A stretch of 64,000 nucleotides of DNA from CAYRGQ01 sp964423925 (GTDB taxonomy: Bacteria > Bacteroidota > Bacteroidia > Sphingobacteriales > Sphingobacteriaceae): NCBI GenBank assembly GCA_964423925.1, contig CAYRGQ010000012.1, forward strand, positions 1-64,000, given 5' to 3'. Within the stretch, counting starts at the first letter, position 1, and each line of letters begins with the position of its first letter. Under the pieces are notes generated by a model. The model was not told the DNA's origin. It searched no databases and saw nothing but the letters and a program-made list of their open reading frames with translations. This document shows positions 27,053-36,037 of this stretch, one piece after another. The position numbers and the translations under genes are program-made.

Positions 27053-27883
27053 TCAGTAGCTGACCTCCACGACGACCGGAAAGTGGTCGGAAGGCAACTT
27101 GCCCAAGTAGGAATCCGTGAGAATGCCAAATCGATTCACTGAGAACGCATCCGACAGGAAAATGTGGTCAATCCGAAGATCGTGGGCTCGGGTGATGTTA
27201 AAGCCGGTGAATGTTCCGTTCGGTGCATAAGGCTCGTCGGCGAGTTCGTAGGCATCTTTCACGATTCCGCTGTTGTGCAGCAGGGCGTAGCTTTCGTTGT
27301 GCTGGTCTACGTTGAAGTCGCCGGTGATGATCATGGGCAGTTCGGCGCCGATTTTACGGGCCTGCTCCAAGATTAGCTTCGTGCTATTTTTTCGCGCCTC
27401 GACCCCGACGTGGTCAAAGTGCACGTTGAAGAGGAGGAACGTGAAACCAGTCCGTGTGTCTTTGAACTTGCCCCACGTACAGATCCGGGGCAACGCCGCG
27501 TCCCATCCTTTGTTGGGATAGCTCGTCTCTTCACTTAACCAAAAATTACCGCTTTTCAAGAGGTCGAACATGGCGGTATTGTAAAAGATGGCGGCATACT
27601 CGCCCTTTTCTTTTCCGTCATCGCGCCCTACGCCGATGTACTGGAAGCCATTCAGCCCGTTTTGGATATCTTCAAGCTGGTGCTTGAAGCCCTCTTGCGT
27701 GCCGAAGATGTCAAATCGGTGGTATCGGATCTGGTTAATCAGATGCGGAGCGCGTTGCTGCCAGCGATTGCCACTGTCTGCCGGCGTGTCTAACCGAAGA
27801 TTGTACGTGGCTACGTTAAACTGTTGAGCGTATACTGTAGAGAGGCAGCAGAAGACTAGTGCGAGGGCAATGGATCTTAACAT
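27053..27883 (-). CDS. Exported endonuclease/exonuclease/phosphatase-family protein
   Basis: A 276-residue EEP-superfamily phosphodiesterase or nuclease with a cleavable signal peptide ending near VYAQ. Motifs in order are VATYNLRL (Asn), FGTQEG (Glu), ITGDFNVDQ (Asp-Asn) and LPSDHFPV (Asp-His), which together hold the divalent metal and catalytic His. The signal suggests action in the periplasm or outside. It lies 25 bp after the GDPD gene and is probably co-transcribed. The substrate (DNA, phospholipid or sugar phosphate) cannot be told. Confidence 0.88.
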   Translation of the reverse strand: MLRSIALALVFCCLSTVYAQQFNVATYNLRLDTPADSGNRWQQRAPHLINQIRYHRFDIFGTQEGFKHQLEDIQNGLNGFQYIGVGRDDGKEKGEYAAIFYNTAMFDLLKSGNFWLSEETSYPNKGWDAALPRICTWGKFKDTRTGFTFLLFNVHFDHVGVEARKNSTKLILEQARKIGAELPMIITGDFNVDQHNESYALLHNSGIVKDAYELADEPYAPNGTFTGFNITRAHDLRIDHIFLSDAFSVNRFGILTDSYLGKLPSDHFPVVVEVSY

Positions 27884-27908
27884 TGTTTTTTTTCGTGTTT
27901 ATTAGAGA

Positions 27909-28712
27909 TTAACGTTCTGACAATACCTCGAAAAGCAATTCGGGCTCGTCGGTTGTAATGAATTCAGCTTGTTGGTCAATCAGGCGCACCATTTCCGCAC
28001 GGTCGTTGACAGTCCACGCGTTGACGGCCAAGCCGACGTCCTTCGCTTCTTGCAGCCAGGTGGGCTGTTTATCGCGAAATACGGTGAAGTGGTAGTCCAA
28101 TCCGAAGAAGCCATCGGCCTTCGCTTGGTGGGGCGCCACGTCGCCGTTCAGGTACCAGACTTTGGCATCGGGGTCTAGCTCGATGATACGCTTGGCACCG
28201 TCATAGTCAAACATGATGTATTCCACCCATTGCTCGGCACCGAGCTCCTTCACGAGCGCTACCGCCAAGTCTGCGGAATATTTCGTGCGTTCCTTGCCCA
28301 GCTTGGAAGTCTTGAGTTCGAAGATCAACTTCGTTTTTTGCTGCTTCATTCCCTCGATGAGGTAATCGCGGGCGGTCGGTATCGACTCTCCGTTTGGCAG
28401 CTTTTTCGCCAACAGTTCCTCGTAGGTGGACGTAGCCACATCGATGTCCATAAAATCCGCATCATGATTCACGACGAGGACATCGTCTTGAGTAAGGTGT
28501 ACGTCAAATTCAGTGCCCGCGCAGCCTAACCGGATGGCTTCGTGCAGGGCCGCGATCGAATTTTGGGGCAGCCCCTTGGTTTTCCAGGCGCCGCGGTGCG
28601 CGATGACGGGGTTATTTGCAAATTGGGCGCCCGTGGTGCGCCGTGTAGTGCAGGAAACATGCGAAATTGCCATAATAGCGAGCATGAAAATAATATGTGC
28701 GGTAGTGTTCAT
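27909..28712 (-). CDS. Glycerophosphodiester phosphodiesterase-family lipoprotein
   Basis: A 267-residue protein with lipobox SHVSC (Cys21). The GDPD site is complete: HRG with His39, EFD with Glu68 and Asp70, and NHD with His83. Such enzymes cleave glycerophosphodiesters to glycerol-3-phosphate and an alcohol. The lipobox places it at the cell envelope. It is the first gene of a pair with the EEP gene, and the phosphodiester glycosidase gene lies 105 bp upstream on the same strand. Confidence 0.9.
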   Translation of the reverse strand: MNTTAHIIFMLAIMAISHVSCTTRRTTGAQFANNPVIAHRGAWKTKGLPQNSIAALHEAIRLGCAGTEFDVHLTQDDVLVVNHDADFMDIDVATSTYEELLAKKLPNGESIPTARDYLIEGMKQQKTKLIFELKTSKLGKERTKYSADLAVALVKELGAEQWVEYIMFDYDGAKRIIELDPDAKVWYLNGDVAPHQAKADGFFGLDYHFTVFRDKQPTWLQEAKDVGLAVNAWTVNDRAEMVRLIDQQAEFITTDEPELLFEVLSER

Positions 28713-28817
28713 GAGTTGGTATGGAGCTTAAAATCGGTATTAGTATGTAAGCGTGATAAAGATATCAAATATTGTGGCGTGCCAAGGGATTCGGGCAACA
28801 CAAACTAGAATTTTTGA

Positions 28818-29696
28818 TTAAAAAACCAGTATGGCGTTCGCTACTTTGCGCTCGCCGCCGTGGTCAAACGTTTTGTTGTCCGAAGGGTAATTGACTATGC
28901 CTGTCTCGTTTTTGCCGTTGATATAAAGCGCCGTGGAGCCGCCACCGTCGAGGTTCAAGCCATCCCGGGCGCCAAGCTGGCGCAGGAGAAAGGCTAGTTC
29001 GTGTAGGTTCATGCCGTGGGCGCGGGCGTTACGTCCGTCTACCGTCACGAGCAGGACTTGTCCATCACTAGTGATGCCTACGGCCGATCTGGGGTGGCGG
29101 TTGTCGTTGAACGCATTCTGGGCAAGCGGAACGCCTGCGCCCTCGCGGAGCAGTACGGGCCCGCACACCAGTCCGTTCTCGGCGTGCAGGCGTTTGTCCC
29201 ACCCTACGACGGCAGGATCGCCGGTGACGATGTTGGCGCCTTTCGCGTCAACCACCAGCGCCCCGTTGGCCCGCTCGTGGTTTGTACCATCGGGATTCAA
29301 GAGCGTGGTTTCGTTGATGACAGTGCCGTCTATTCGGAGGAACGTGACGGAACCACCATTTTTCATGTCAAAAAAAGTGGCATTTATACCCGCTAATGCT
29401 CCCGCGTCTTTCGCAAATTCGCTGGTGAGCGCGAGTCCGTCGGCCAATCCGGCAAAGGCAAGGCGTCGCTGGGGTACTGAGAGGTCGATTTGCAGAAGGT
29501 TGACTTCCTGTTCGGAATCAAACAAGTCCGTGAAGTGGGCCTGCTTCCATACCAAGCCTGGCGCCACGGTTACCGAATGCCACTTTGCCTGCGCCAGTTT
29601 GACGGAATCGGCGGACGTCTGACCGAGGGAAACCAACGGTAATACGCAGAGCGCCCAGATATACCATCGAAGCCTTAATGTGGAGAACTTGCTCAT
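28818..29696 (-). CDS. Exported phosphodiester glycosidase-family protein (NAGPA-like)
   Basis: A 292-residue protein with signal peptide (hydrophobic stretch then SLGQTSAD). It matches the phosphodiester glycosidase family named after the human uncovering enzyme: INATFFDMKNGG near residue 105, HPRSAVGIT in the middle and the C-terminal NLDGGGSTALYING. Family members act on sugar-1-phosphate diesters or cell-envelope glycans. It is the upstream member of a run of three exported phosphodiester-directed enzymes. Substrate is inferred only. Confidence 0.85.
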   Translation of the reverse strand: MSKFSTLRLRWYIWALCVLPLVSLGQTSADSVKLAQAKWHSVTVAPGLVWKQAHFTDLFDSEQEVNLLQIDLSVPQRRLAFAGLADGLALTSEFAKDAGALAGINATFFDMKNGGSVTFLRIDGTVINETTLLNPDGTNHERANGALVVDAKGANIVTGDPAVVGWDKRLHAENGLVCGPVLLREGAGVPLAQNAFNDNRHPRSAVGITSDGQVLLVTVDGRNARAHGMNLHELAFLLRQLGARDGLNLDGGGSTALYINGKNETGIVNYPSDNKTFDHGGERKVANAILVF

Positions 29697-29826
29697 ATCG
29701 TCTTTGCTGTGTTTCCGGACTGGCGGAACGGATAGGCATAATTAACAATCTCACGTTAAGAAATACAAAATCTATTGTAACTTTATTGCCGTAAAGCAAT
29801 CCAATCCCTAATTAGTACGCAAGCCA

Positions 29827-30147
29827 ATGAACGTGATAAAGGGGGTGTCACTGTCACGGTGGCCAATTGAGTTGGCGGTTTGGGTATCCGCATTGGTGCT
29901 GTTGTATTTTTCCAATCCGGAGAAGCACCACCATACGCTCTGTCCTATCGGTGCTGCAGGGTTTGACTGGTGTCCGGGCTGTGGATTGGGGCGGTCGATT
30001 GCCTCGCTGTTGCAAGGTGATGTGGTAGCCTCCGTGCAGATGCACGTATTGGGAATCCCCGTGCTAGCCGTCTTAGTGTATCGGATATACACTTTGTGCA
30101 AAAAAGAATTGATGGTAATAAAAAAGAAATCTTATGGATCGTCGTAA
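29827..30147 (+). CDS. DUF2752 membrane protein
   Basis: A 106-residue protein with two hydrophobic segments flanking the family motif CP-x(8)-CPGCGLGRS (Cys39, Cys49, Cys52). These cysteines are conserved in DUF2752 and may bind a metal; the function is unknown. The frame overlaps the next gene by 14 bp, so the two are translationally coupled. A near-match -7 box (TAACTTTA, 29778-29785) lies upstream. Confidence 0.85.
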   Translation: MNVIKGVSLSRWPIELAVWVSALVLLYFSNPEKHHHTLCPIGAAGFDWCPGCGLGRSIASLLQGDVVASVQMHVLGIPVLAVLVYRIYTLCKKELMVIKKKSYGSS

Positions 30148-30493
30148 TGCATTTTTGTCCCTCCCCGGAGTTTCGCCTGAGGAGATAGCCTACCTGCAGT
30201 CGCTTACTGCAAATTTTTCGGACAACGAATTTCGGGATTTTATGGCGATTTATGCAGGCAAGCGCAAGAAGGCCCAAGACATCCTGCTGTTTACCTTGTT
30301 AGGGTTCATCGGTATTGCCGGCATACAGCGGTTTGTCGTCAACCAGATAGCGATGGGCGTGATTTACTTCCTAACCATTGGTTTCTGCTATATCGGAACC
30401 ATCGTTGACCTGATCAACCACAAGAGCATCACCGAGGAACATAACCAACGCATGGCGCAAGATGCGGCTATGCTCGTGGGTCGTTCTTTTTAG
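30134..30493 (+). CDS. TM2-domain membrane protein
   Basis: A 119-residue protein with a cytosolic N-terminus of about 45 residues and a TM2 domain: LLFTLLGFIGIAGIQRFVV then MGVIYFLTIGFCYIGTIVDLI. Family members are small two-helix membrane proteins of unclear role. It overlaps DUF2752 by 14 bp and is convergent with the HD-domain gene, 10 bp away. Confidence 0.87.
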   Translation: MDRRNAFLSLPGVSPEEIAYLQSLTANFSDNEFRDFMAIYAGKRKKAQDILLFTLLGFIGIAGIQRFVVNQIAMGVIYFLTIGFCYIGTIVDLINHKSITEEHNQRMAQDAAMLVGRSF

Positions 30494-30503
30494 GCGTTAG
30501 CCG

Positions 30504-31202
30504 CTATACGGTGTCGGTGCCGTTCCAATCGGCATAGAATTGGTCGAGAAACTGCTCCATGAATTGGTGACGCCTTTCAGCTAGCCGTTTGGCCGCGGGG
30601 GTGTTCATCTTGTCCTTCAGCAGCAAAAGCTTTTCGTAAAAATGATTGATTGTGGGAGCTGTGCTGTTTTTGTACTGCTCCTTCGATTGGTTTAGCGCGG
30701 GTTCAATGGTAGGGTCGTAGAGGGGGCGGTTTTTATAGCCTCCGTAGTTGAACGCCCTTGCGATGCCAATGGCACCGATGGCGTCCAGCCGATCCGCATC
30801 CTGAACGATGGCTAGCTCCTTCGAATAAAAAGCCACCGTGCCTAAACTGGCCTTGAACGACATGTTGAGAATGATCGCTTTCACATGGTCGATCCGCGGC
30901 GTATCGACACCCAAACCAGTGAGGAATTCTGCAGCTTTTGCTGGTCCGATCGATTCGTCACCGTTGTGAAATTTGCTGTCGGCAATGTCATGGAGCAGCG
31001 CGGCTAGTTCACAGACCAGACGGTCGGCTTTTTCATGTTCCAGCAGTGCCTTGGTATTGTTCCAAACGCGAAGTACATGCCACCAGTCGTGTCCAGCTTC
31101 CGCATTCGCCAAGCTTTTTTTGACATAGTCGGCCGTTTGGTCAATGTATGCCTGATCGGTTTGGTTCAGGTTATTCGTTGGGTGTTCTTTTTGTTCCATC
31201 AT
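30504..31202 (-). CDS. HD-domain phosphohydrolase
   Basis: A 232-residue protein with the metal-binding H...HD...D signature: AGHDWWHVLRVW, then LAALLHDIADSKF, then DADRLDAIGAIGIARAF. This is the pattern of the YedJ-like HD hydrolases, which hydrolyse phosphate monoesters or nucleotides. I chose the ATG at 31202 (tandem ATG at 31199), which overlaps the end of the methyltransferase gene by about 30 bp; longer frames extend through that gene. Confidence 0.88.
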   Translation of the reverse strand: MMEQKEHPTNNLNQTDQAYIDQTADYVKKSLANAEAGHDWWHVLRVWNNTKALLEHEKADRLVCELAALLHDIADSKFHNGDESIGPAKAAEFLTGLGVDTPRIDHVKAIILNMSFKASLGTVAFYSKELAIVQDADRLDAIGAIGIARAFNYGGYKNRPLYDPTIEPALNQSKEQYKNSTAPTINHFYEKLLLLKDKMNTPAAKRLAERRHQFMEQFLDQFYADWNGTDTV

Positions 31203-32340
31203 ATAGTTCGTATTCCAACAGTCGGCAGTCAAGCTTGCCGTTATAGAATTCGATACGTCGGGAAGCCCGTAAACCAATTTTCTTGGCCAGGTCGGGATTC
31301 CCCGTAAACACGTAGCCCACATAGCCGGGGCAGGACTGCTTCATGAAGTCGCCTACGCGGCCATAGGTGACCTCGAGCTTGGAATGCGTGCCCAAACGAT
31401 CCCCATACTCGGGGTTGAACACCACTACACCAGGTTGTTCGGGTACCTCGGTTTCGGCAAAGTCGCACACCGCAAATGAAATCAGCCGATCTACACCAGC
31501 GGTCTTGGCGTTGGCCTCAGCGATCGCTACGGCTTCCTTCGAGATATCCGTGGCAATGATGGGGATGTCGAGTTTCTTGTCGACGGCATCTTTTAGCTTG
31601 CGCCGTTCGGCGAAGAATACCTGTTCGTCGTAACCCAGGATGTGCATGAAGGCGTAGTTCATGCGGAACAGACCGGGCTTGCGGCCGGTGGCGATAAGCG
31701 CCGCCTCGATGGCCAACGTGCCCGCCCCGCACATGGGGTTGATGAAGGGAGACTTACGGTCCCACTTGCTGGCGTAGACCACGCCAGATGCCAGCGCTTC
31801 CAACATGGGCGCTTTGCCGGGGTGCTTGCGATAACCGTGCTTGGCGAGCGTCTCGCCCGAAGTGTCGAGAAAGATTTCGGCCTTGTCCTCTTGCCAGTAC
31901 AGGTGTACGACGGTGCGATGCAGCTCCGGACCGCTGTCAGGACGCAGGCCCTTGCGCGACTTAATGCGGTCGGCTATGGCGTCCTTTACTTTCAAGTTGG
32001 CGAACAGGGGCGTGGTAATGGTCGGATTATTGACGTTTGAGGTGACCGAAACGTACCCATCAAATGCCACCAACTCTTCCCACGCGATGTTCAATAACGC
32101 CTGGTAAAGCGCCTCTCCGTCTTGGGCGGTGAAGGTGCCGATGGAGTAAAGCACCTGGCTGGCACAACGCAAGTTGAGGTTAAGCCGGATACAGTCGTTG
32201 ACGGTCGCGTCCAGTTCGACGCCCGTGTGAAAAGCACGTTTTATCGGAAAACCTAACTCTTTTACTTCGTCCTGCAAGTAGGGCGAAAGGCGCTTGTTGC
32301 AGGTGATGATCGTCTTGCGGGGGGTGTTGAAAACTTCCAT
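31171..32340 (-). CDS. THUMP-domain class I RNA methyltransferase (RlmL-like)
   Basis: A 389-residue protein. A THUMP RNA-binding region covers roughly residues 40-160, followed by a Rossmann methyltransferase with NPMCGAGTLAIEAALIA (SAM site, near residue 215) and VVFNPEYGDRLG as motif IV. The motif is NPEY in place of the common NPPY. It probably modifies a guanine in 23S rRNA, as RlmL does, but the target is inferred. A -7 box sits just 10 bp before the ATG, so the leader is very short. The HD gene overlaps its end. Confidence 0.88.
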   Translation of the reverse strand: MEVFNTPRKTIITCNKRLSPYLQDEVKELGFPIKRAFHTGVELDATVNDCIRLNLNLRCASQVLYSIGTFTAQDGEALYQALLNIAWEELVAFDGYVSVTSNVNNPTITTPLFANLKVKDAIADRIKSRKGLRPDSGPELHRTVVHLYWQEDKAEIFLDTSGETLAKHGYRKHPGKAPMLEALASGVVYASKWDRKSPFINPMCGAGTLAIEAALIATGRKPGLFRMNYAFMHILGYDEQVFFAERRKLKDAVDKKLDIPIIATDISKEAVAIAEANAKTAGVDRLISFAVCDFAETEVPEQPGVVVFNPEYGDRLGTHSKLEVTYGRVGDFMKQSCPGYVGYVFTGNPDLAKKIGLRASRRIEFYNGKLDCRLLEYELYDGTKRTPNE

Positions 32341-32350
32341 GTGATTTTGG

Positions 32351-32358
32351 CAAAGTTA
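32351..32358 (-). promoter_or_regulatory. -7 box of the RNA methyltransferase gene
   Basis: TAACTTTG on the minus strand, a full match. It ends 10 bp before the ATG, so the 5' leader would be only a few nucleotides. Confidence 0.55.
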
Positions 32359-32412
32359 GTCATTATTGTCGGCTAAAAAGTGTAGTTTTACGGTTTAATA
32401 AATTAGTTAAAC

Positions 32413-32808
32413 ATGGAAATACGAGGTAAAGTTCACGAGATAGGTGAGGTGCAGCAGGTCACGGACACATTCAAGAAAAGAGACCTAATTGTTGAGTACG
32501 CGGAGAATCCGCAGTTCGTCGAGTATATCGCTTTTGAAGCGACACAGGACCGTACGGCAATATTCGATAACTTGAGCGTAGGCGATGAAGTGGAAGTTTC
32601 CTTCAACCTTCGTGGCCGCCCATGGACCAACCGGGAAGGCGTAACTAAATACTTCAACTCCTTGGTGGCGTGGCGCGTCAACAAAGTGGTCACCACACCA
32701 GTAACGGCGCCTCCTCCGGGTGGACCAGGCGTGCAGCACCAAACGCCGCCGCCGCCAACGGTCGATATCTCATCTGATGATGGCAAGGACGACGATCTGC
32801 CATTCTAA
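32413..32808 (+). CDS. DUF3127 domain protein
   Basis: A 131-residue protein that is entirely the DUF3127 family: MEIRGKVHEIGEVQQVTDTF, LIVEYAENPQFVEYIAFE, NLSVGDEVEVSFNLRGRPW, and an acidic proline-rich tail ending DDDLPF. The OB-fold-like layout and DDDLPF tail recall single-stranded DNA-binding proteins, but nucleic-acid binding here is inference. A 7/8 -7 box (TAGTTTTA, 32383-32390) lies upstream; a good terminator follows. Confidence 0.9.
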   Translation: MEIRGKVHEIGEVQQVTDTFKKRDLIVEYAENPQFVEYIAFEATQDRTAIFDNLSVGDEVEVSFNLRGRPWTNREGVTKYFNSLVAWRVNKVVTTPVTAPPPGGPGVQHQTPPPPTVDISSDDGKDDDLPF

Positions 32809-32844
32809 TCGAGAAGCCAACTAGTTTTTTGCGATGTAATTTGG

Positions 32845-32875
32845 GTTGCCTCAAGAGATTGGGGCAACTTTTTTT
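32845..32875 (+). terminator. Terminator after DUF3127
   Basis: Stem GTTGCCTC (32845-32852) / GGGGCAAC (32861-32868) with one wobble, 8-nt loop, then seven T. Confidence 0.85.
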
Positions 32876-32939
32876 GCCCTACTGCGTCTGCTTGAAGTGT
32901 ACACGATGGACGTCGCCGGAAGGAATCAAGAGCGTTAAT

Positions 32940-33473
32940 CTATTCCCACCGTTTCTTGGGAACGCAGGTAATCACTTCGGTACGTCGGATGTGAATGGGA
33001 CGCTGGTCAAAACGGTTTTCCAGCGTAATGGAATCCGGGGACCACGCTAAGATTTTATACCGGGGTAGGAATTGGCCGGAGCGGTGGCACCCACTTATTT
33101 TTTGTCGCCAGTTTTCACGCGTGTACAACCCGTCTACTAACAAGCTATCTCCCCGGACCACGTATACGCCTTTGGCGTATTCAGTCCATTCGCCGTCTTG
33201 GTAGCAACTGTCGGTAGACCGCACGACATTAGACGTCGTGTGCATCGTCACGTAAATGGAATCGCAGGTAAATTTAAATTCATGGCGGGTATATTCCAGC
33301 AACTGGTCCTGCATGGGAATGGCGTCCTGTACCCAAATGCCCTGTAGGCGCTGGTCGCCTTCGTGTTGCATGTCGGAATGGCGTTGGCAGGCCGAGATTA
33401 CGCATAGCGCGCCGACTGCCCACAGCAGTCGGCGCACGATACGTATGCGATTAGTTGGCAAGTTTTTTTTCAC
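32940..33473 (-). CDS. Putative lipoprotein coupled to fumC
   Basis: A 177-residue protein if started at the GTG at 33473. That start gives a basic N-terminus, a hydrophobic segment (LLWAVGALCVISAC) and a lipobox Cys. The GTG shares its first base with the fumC stop (TAGTG), so translation is coupled. No domain recognised; a mid-section SITLENRF suggests a beta-rich fold. Longer frames run back inside fumC and lack an ATG. Function unknown. Confidence 0.7.
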   Translation of the reverse strand: MKKNLPTNRIRIVRRLLWAVGALCVISACQRHSDMQHEGDQRLQGIWVQDAIPMQDQLLEYTRHEFKFTCDSIYVTMHTTSNVVRSTDSCYQDGEWTEYAKGVYVVRGDSLLVDGLYTRENWRQKISGCHRSGQFLPRYKILAWSPDSITLENRFDQRPIHIRRTEVITCVPKKRWE

Positions 33474-34870
33474 TATTTCAGTCCGCCTATCATGTCTTCG
33501 GGGCGTACCCACTCATCAAACTGCTCGTTGGTTAACAAACCGAGTTCCAGTGCGGCCTCGCGCAGCGACTTGTTTTCCTTATGCGCCTTTTTGGCGATTT
33601 TAGCGGCGTTTTCGTAGCCAATATGTGGATTGAGCGCCGTTACCAGCATCAAGGAGTTTTCCAGGTGCTTCTTTATGCCATCGCGGTTGGGTTCGATGCC
33701 AACGGCACAGTGGTCATTAAACGATACGCAGGCGTCTCCGATGAGGCGGGCGGATTGTAGGAAGTTGGCAGCCATTACCGGCTTGAACACATTCAGCTCG
33801 TAATGACCGTTGGCACCGCCAAAGGAAATCGTCACGTCGTTGCCCAGCACTTGGGCGGCAACCATGGTCAGCGCTTCGCACTGCGTCGGGTTCACTTTAC
33901 CCGGCATGATTGACGACCCCGGTTCATTTTCGGGAATCAGGATCTCCCCGATGCCAGACCGTGGTCCAGACGCTAGCATGCGGATGTCGTTGGCGATTTT
34001 GTGCAGGGCGACAGCCAATTGCTTCAGCGCTCCGTGGCTTTCGACGATGGCGTCGTGGGCAGCTAGGGCTTCAAACTTGTTGGGCGCCGTGCGGAAAGGT
34101 AGGCCTGTAAATGTTGCGATGTATTTGGCCACATTCTCTGCATAGCCTTTGGGTGTATTAATGCCGGTGCCTACAGCCGTTCCTCCCAACGCCAGTTCGG
34201 ATAAATGATCCAATGTGTTGCGCAGGGCTTTCAGGCCGTAATTCAGTTGGGCTACGTAGCCAGAGAACTCCTGTCCCAGGGTCAGGGGCGTGGCGTCCAT
34301 CAGATGCGTGCGTCCAATCTTAACGATGTCAGCGAAGGCATCCGATTTGGCTTGCAGCGTATCGCGCAATTTTTCAACGCCTGGGATCGTGATCTCTACC
34401 AGCATTCTGTAGGCTGCGATATGCATCGCGGTCGGGTAGGTGTCGTTGGAGGATTGCGACTTGTTGACATCGTCGTTGGGGTGGATGAATGTTTTGCCCT
34501 CGCCCAGTTTGTTTCCTTGCAACACATGCGCACGGTTGGCCACCACTTCGTTGACATTCATGTTGGATTGCGTGCCGGAGCCGGTTTGCCAGATGACGAG
34601 GGGGAATTCATTCGCCAGTTGTCCAGCGAGGATTTCATCACACACTTGCGCGATGAGATCGCGTTTCTCCGCCGGTAAAATGCCTGCATCCGCATTGGTA
34701 TATGCGGCGGCCTTTTTCAGGTAGGCAAACGCTTCGATAATTTCTTTCGGCATGGACGCGGGCGCACCAATTTTAAAATTGTTGCGTGAGCGCTCGGTTT
34801 GCGCTCCCCAATATTTTTCGGCCGGTACGCGTACCTCGCCCATGGTATCGTGTTCGATTCTATATGACAT
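33473..34870 (-). CDS. fumC: Class II fumarate hydratase
   Basis: A 465-residue homotetrameric TCA-cycle enzyme that hydrates fumarate to malate without an Fe-S cluster. The superfamily signature GSSIMPGKVNPTQ lies near residue 315, preceded by SGIGE. TGSGTQSNMNVNE lies near residue 95, with the conserved active-site region. Length fits (about 460). Its promoter (CTTG, 20 bp, TAAGTTTG) lies upstream. The lipoprotein gene overlaps its stop. Confidence 0.96.
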   Translation of the reverse strand: MSYRIEHDTMGEVRVPAEKYWGAQTERSRNNFKIGAPASMPKEIIEAFAYLKKAAAYTNADAGILPAEKRDLIAQVCDEILAGQLANEFPLVIWQTGSGTQSNMNVNEVVANRAHVLQGNKLGEGKTFIHPNDDVNKSQSSNDTYPTAMHIAAYRMLVEITIPGVEKLRDTLQAKSDAFADIVKIGRTHLMDATPLTLGQEFSGYVAQLNYGLKALRNTLDHLSELALGGTAVGTGINTPKGYAENVAKYIATFTGLPFRTAPNKFEALAAHDAIVESHGALKQLAVALHKIANDIRMLASGPRSGIGEILIPENEPGSSIMPGKVNPTQCEALTMVAAQVLGNDVTISFGGANGHYELNVFKPVMAANFLQSARLIGDACVSFNDHCAVGIEPNRDGIKKHLENSLMLVTALNPHIGYENAAKIAKKAHKENKSLREAALELGLLTNEQFDEWVRPEDMIGGLK

Positions 34871-34896
34871 GGAATTGCTGTTTTGATTCTATCTCG

Positions 34897-34928
34897 CAAA
34901 CTTACCGAACTTGCGCTTTGTACGCAAG
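34897..34928 (-). promoter_or_regulatory. Promoter of fumC
   Basis: On the minus strand CTTG (34925-34928), a 20-bp spacer and TAAGTTTG (34897-34904). The -7 box is a full match, the -33 box 3/4. Confidence 0.65.
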
Positions 34929-35025
34929 TTTTCGGCGGGATCGCTCCAAGGGCAGGTAATTCGCCGGGGGACCCTTTGAGTAGGCAATCTTGTTGCCAAA
35001 CGCGCCACTTCGGACCTGACGAAAA

Positions 35026-35808
35026 TTAGATTTTACCAGCGAACACGAAGGTGGCGGGCCCTTCTAAATAGACATTCGTAAAGACATTGCCTTCTCGACG
35101 AAAACTAATCGTCAAATGTCCGCCGCGTACCCGGATAGGCATTTGCAAGTCCCCTTCAAAGCCTTGGTGAGCGGCCATCGCCATGGCCACCGCAGTCGCG
35201 CCCGTTCCGCATGCAAACGTTTCGTCCTCTACGCCACGTTCGTACGTACGGACAAAATATCCGGCCCCCTCCCGCTCGACAAAGTTGACGTTGATTCCTT
35301 CGGTACGATAGGCTTCGCTATTGCGTATCGCCGCCCCATCTTCATATACGGGAAAATCAGCAAGCCCCTCGACCAGTTGTACATAGTGGGGCGAGCCGGT
35401 ATTCAACACATAAGCCTCTCCATCACGAGCGATTGCATCTACGTCGACCATCTGCAGACTCACCCAGTTCCCTGCGGGGTTGATAGTGGCAAAGTGTTTG
35501 CCGTCAACTGCCAAAAAGGCGGCTTTGTCAGTGATTAGGTCCAGATGCTGCGCAAACGCGACCATGCATCGTCCGCCGTTACCGCACATGGATCCCTCAC
35601 GCCCGTCGGCATTGTAATAAATCATTCGGAAGTCGTAATCGGGATGATTTTGCAACAGCATCAGTCCATCCGCTCCGATGCCGTAGCGTCGGTCACACAG
35701 GCGCTTGACCAAGGCTTCGTCTGACGTGTCAAAACCGCCCATACGGTCATCTATGACGATAAAATCATTGCCTGCGCCTTGATATTTGTGAAAGGTGATG
35801 GATGCCAT
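35026..35808 (-). CDS. dapF: Diaminopimelate epimerase
   Basis: A 260-residue enzyme that interconverts LL- and meso-diaminopimelate for lysine and peptidoglycan synthesis. The two catalytic cysteines are Cys75 in EGSMCGNGGRC and Cys200 in FACGTGATA, each in its conserved setting. GAGNDFIVID is the N-terminal signature. A -7 box lies 19 bp before the ATG. It sits 155 bp upstream of fumC. Confidence 0.95.
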   Translation of the reverse strand: MASITFHKYQGAGNDFIVIDDRMGGFDTSDEALVKRLCDRRYGIGADGLMLLQNHPDYDFRMIYYNADGREGSMCGNGGRCMVAFAQHLDLITDKAAFLAVDGKHFATINPAGNWVSLQMVDVDAIARDGEAYVLNTGSPHYVQLVEGLADFPVYEDGAAIRNSEAYRTEGINVNFVEREGAGYFVRTYERGVEDETFACGTGATAVAMAMAAHQGFEGDLQMPIRVRGGHLTISFRREGNVFTNVYLEGPATFVFAGKI

Positions 35809-35827
35809 GGTGTCAACGTGTGAGATG

Positions 35828-35835
35828 CAAAGTTA
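35828..35835 (-). promoter_or_regulatory. -7 box of dapF
   Basis: TAACTTTG on the minus strand, a full match, 19 bp before the ATG. Confidence 0.55.
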
Positions 35836-35960
35836 CGCATATGCCCGCAAACCGCCGCAGCGCGTGGAACAAAATCGAAAAATGCCGTTTAGACGCTGTC
35901 TTTAACATTATTTAACAGAAAACAGGCGGCTTCCGAGTGTTAAAAGTCGATTAATGGTAT

Positions 35961-35968
35961 TACATTTG
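35961..35968 (+). promoter_or_regulatory. -7 box of the Do-family protease gene
   Basis: TACATTTG, a full match. The leader to the ATG at 36038 would be about 65 nt. No clear -33 element. Confidence 0.5.
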
Positions 35969-36037
35969 GAGAACCTAAATAACGGTAAATCGGCTACGTA
36001 CAGGGCCGAATCAGTTTAAGCAGATAACAAAAGGTAT

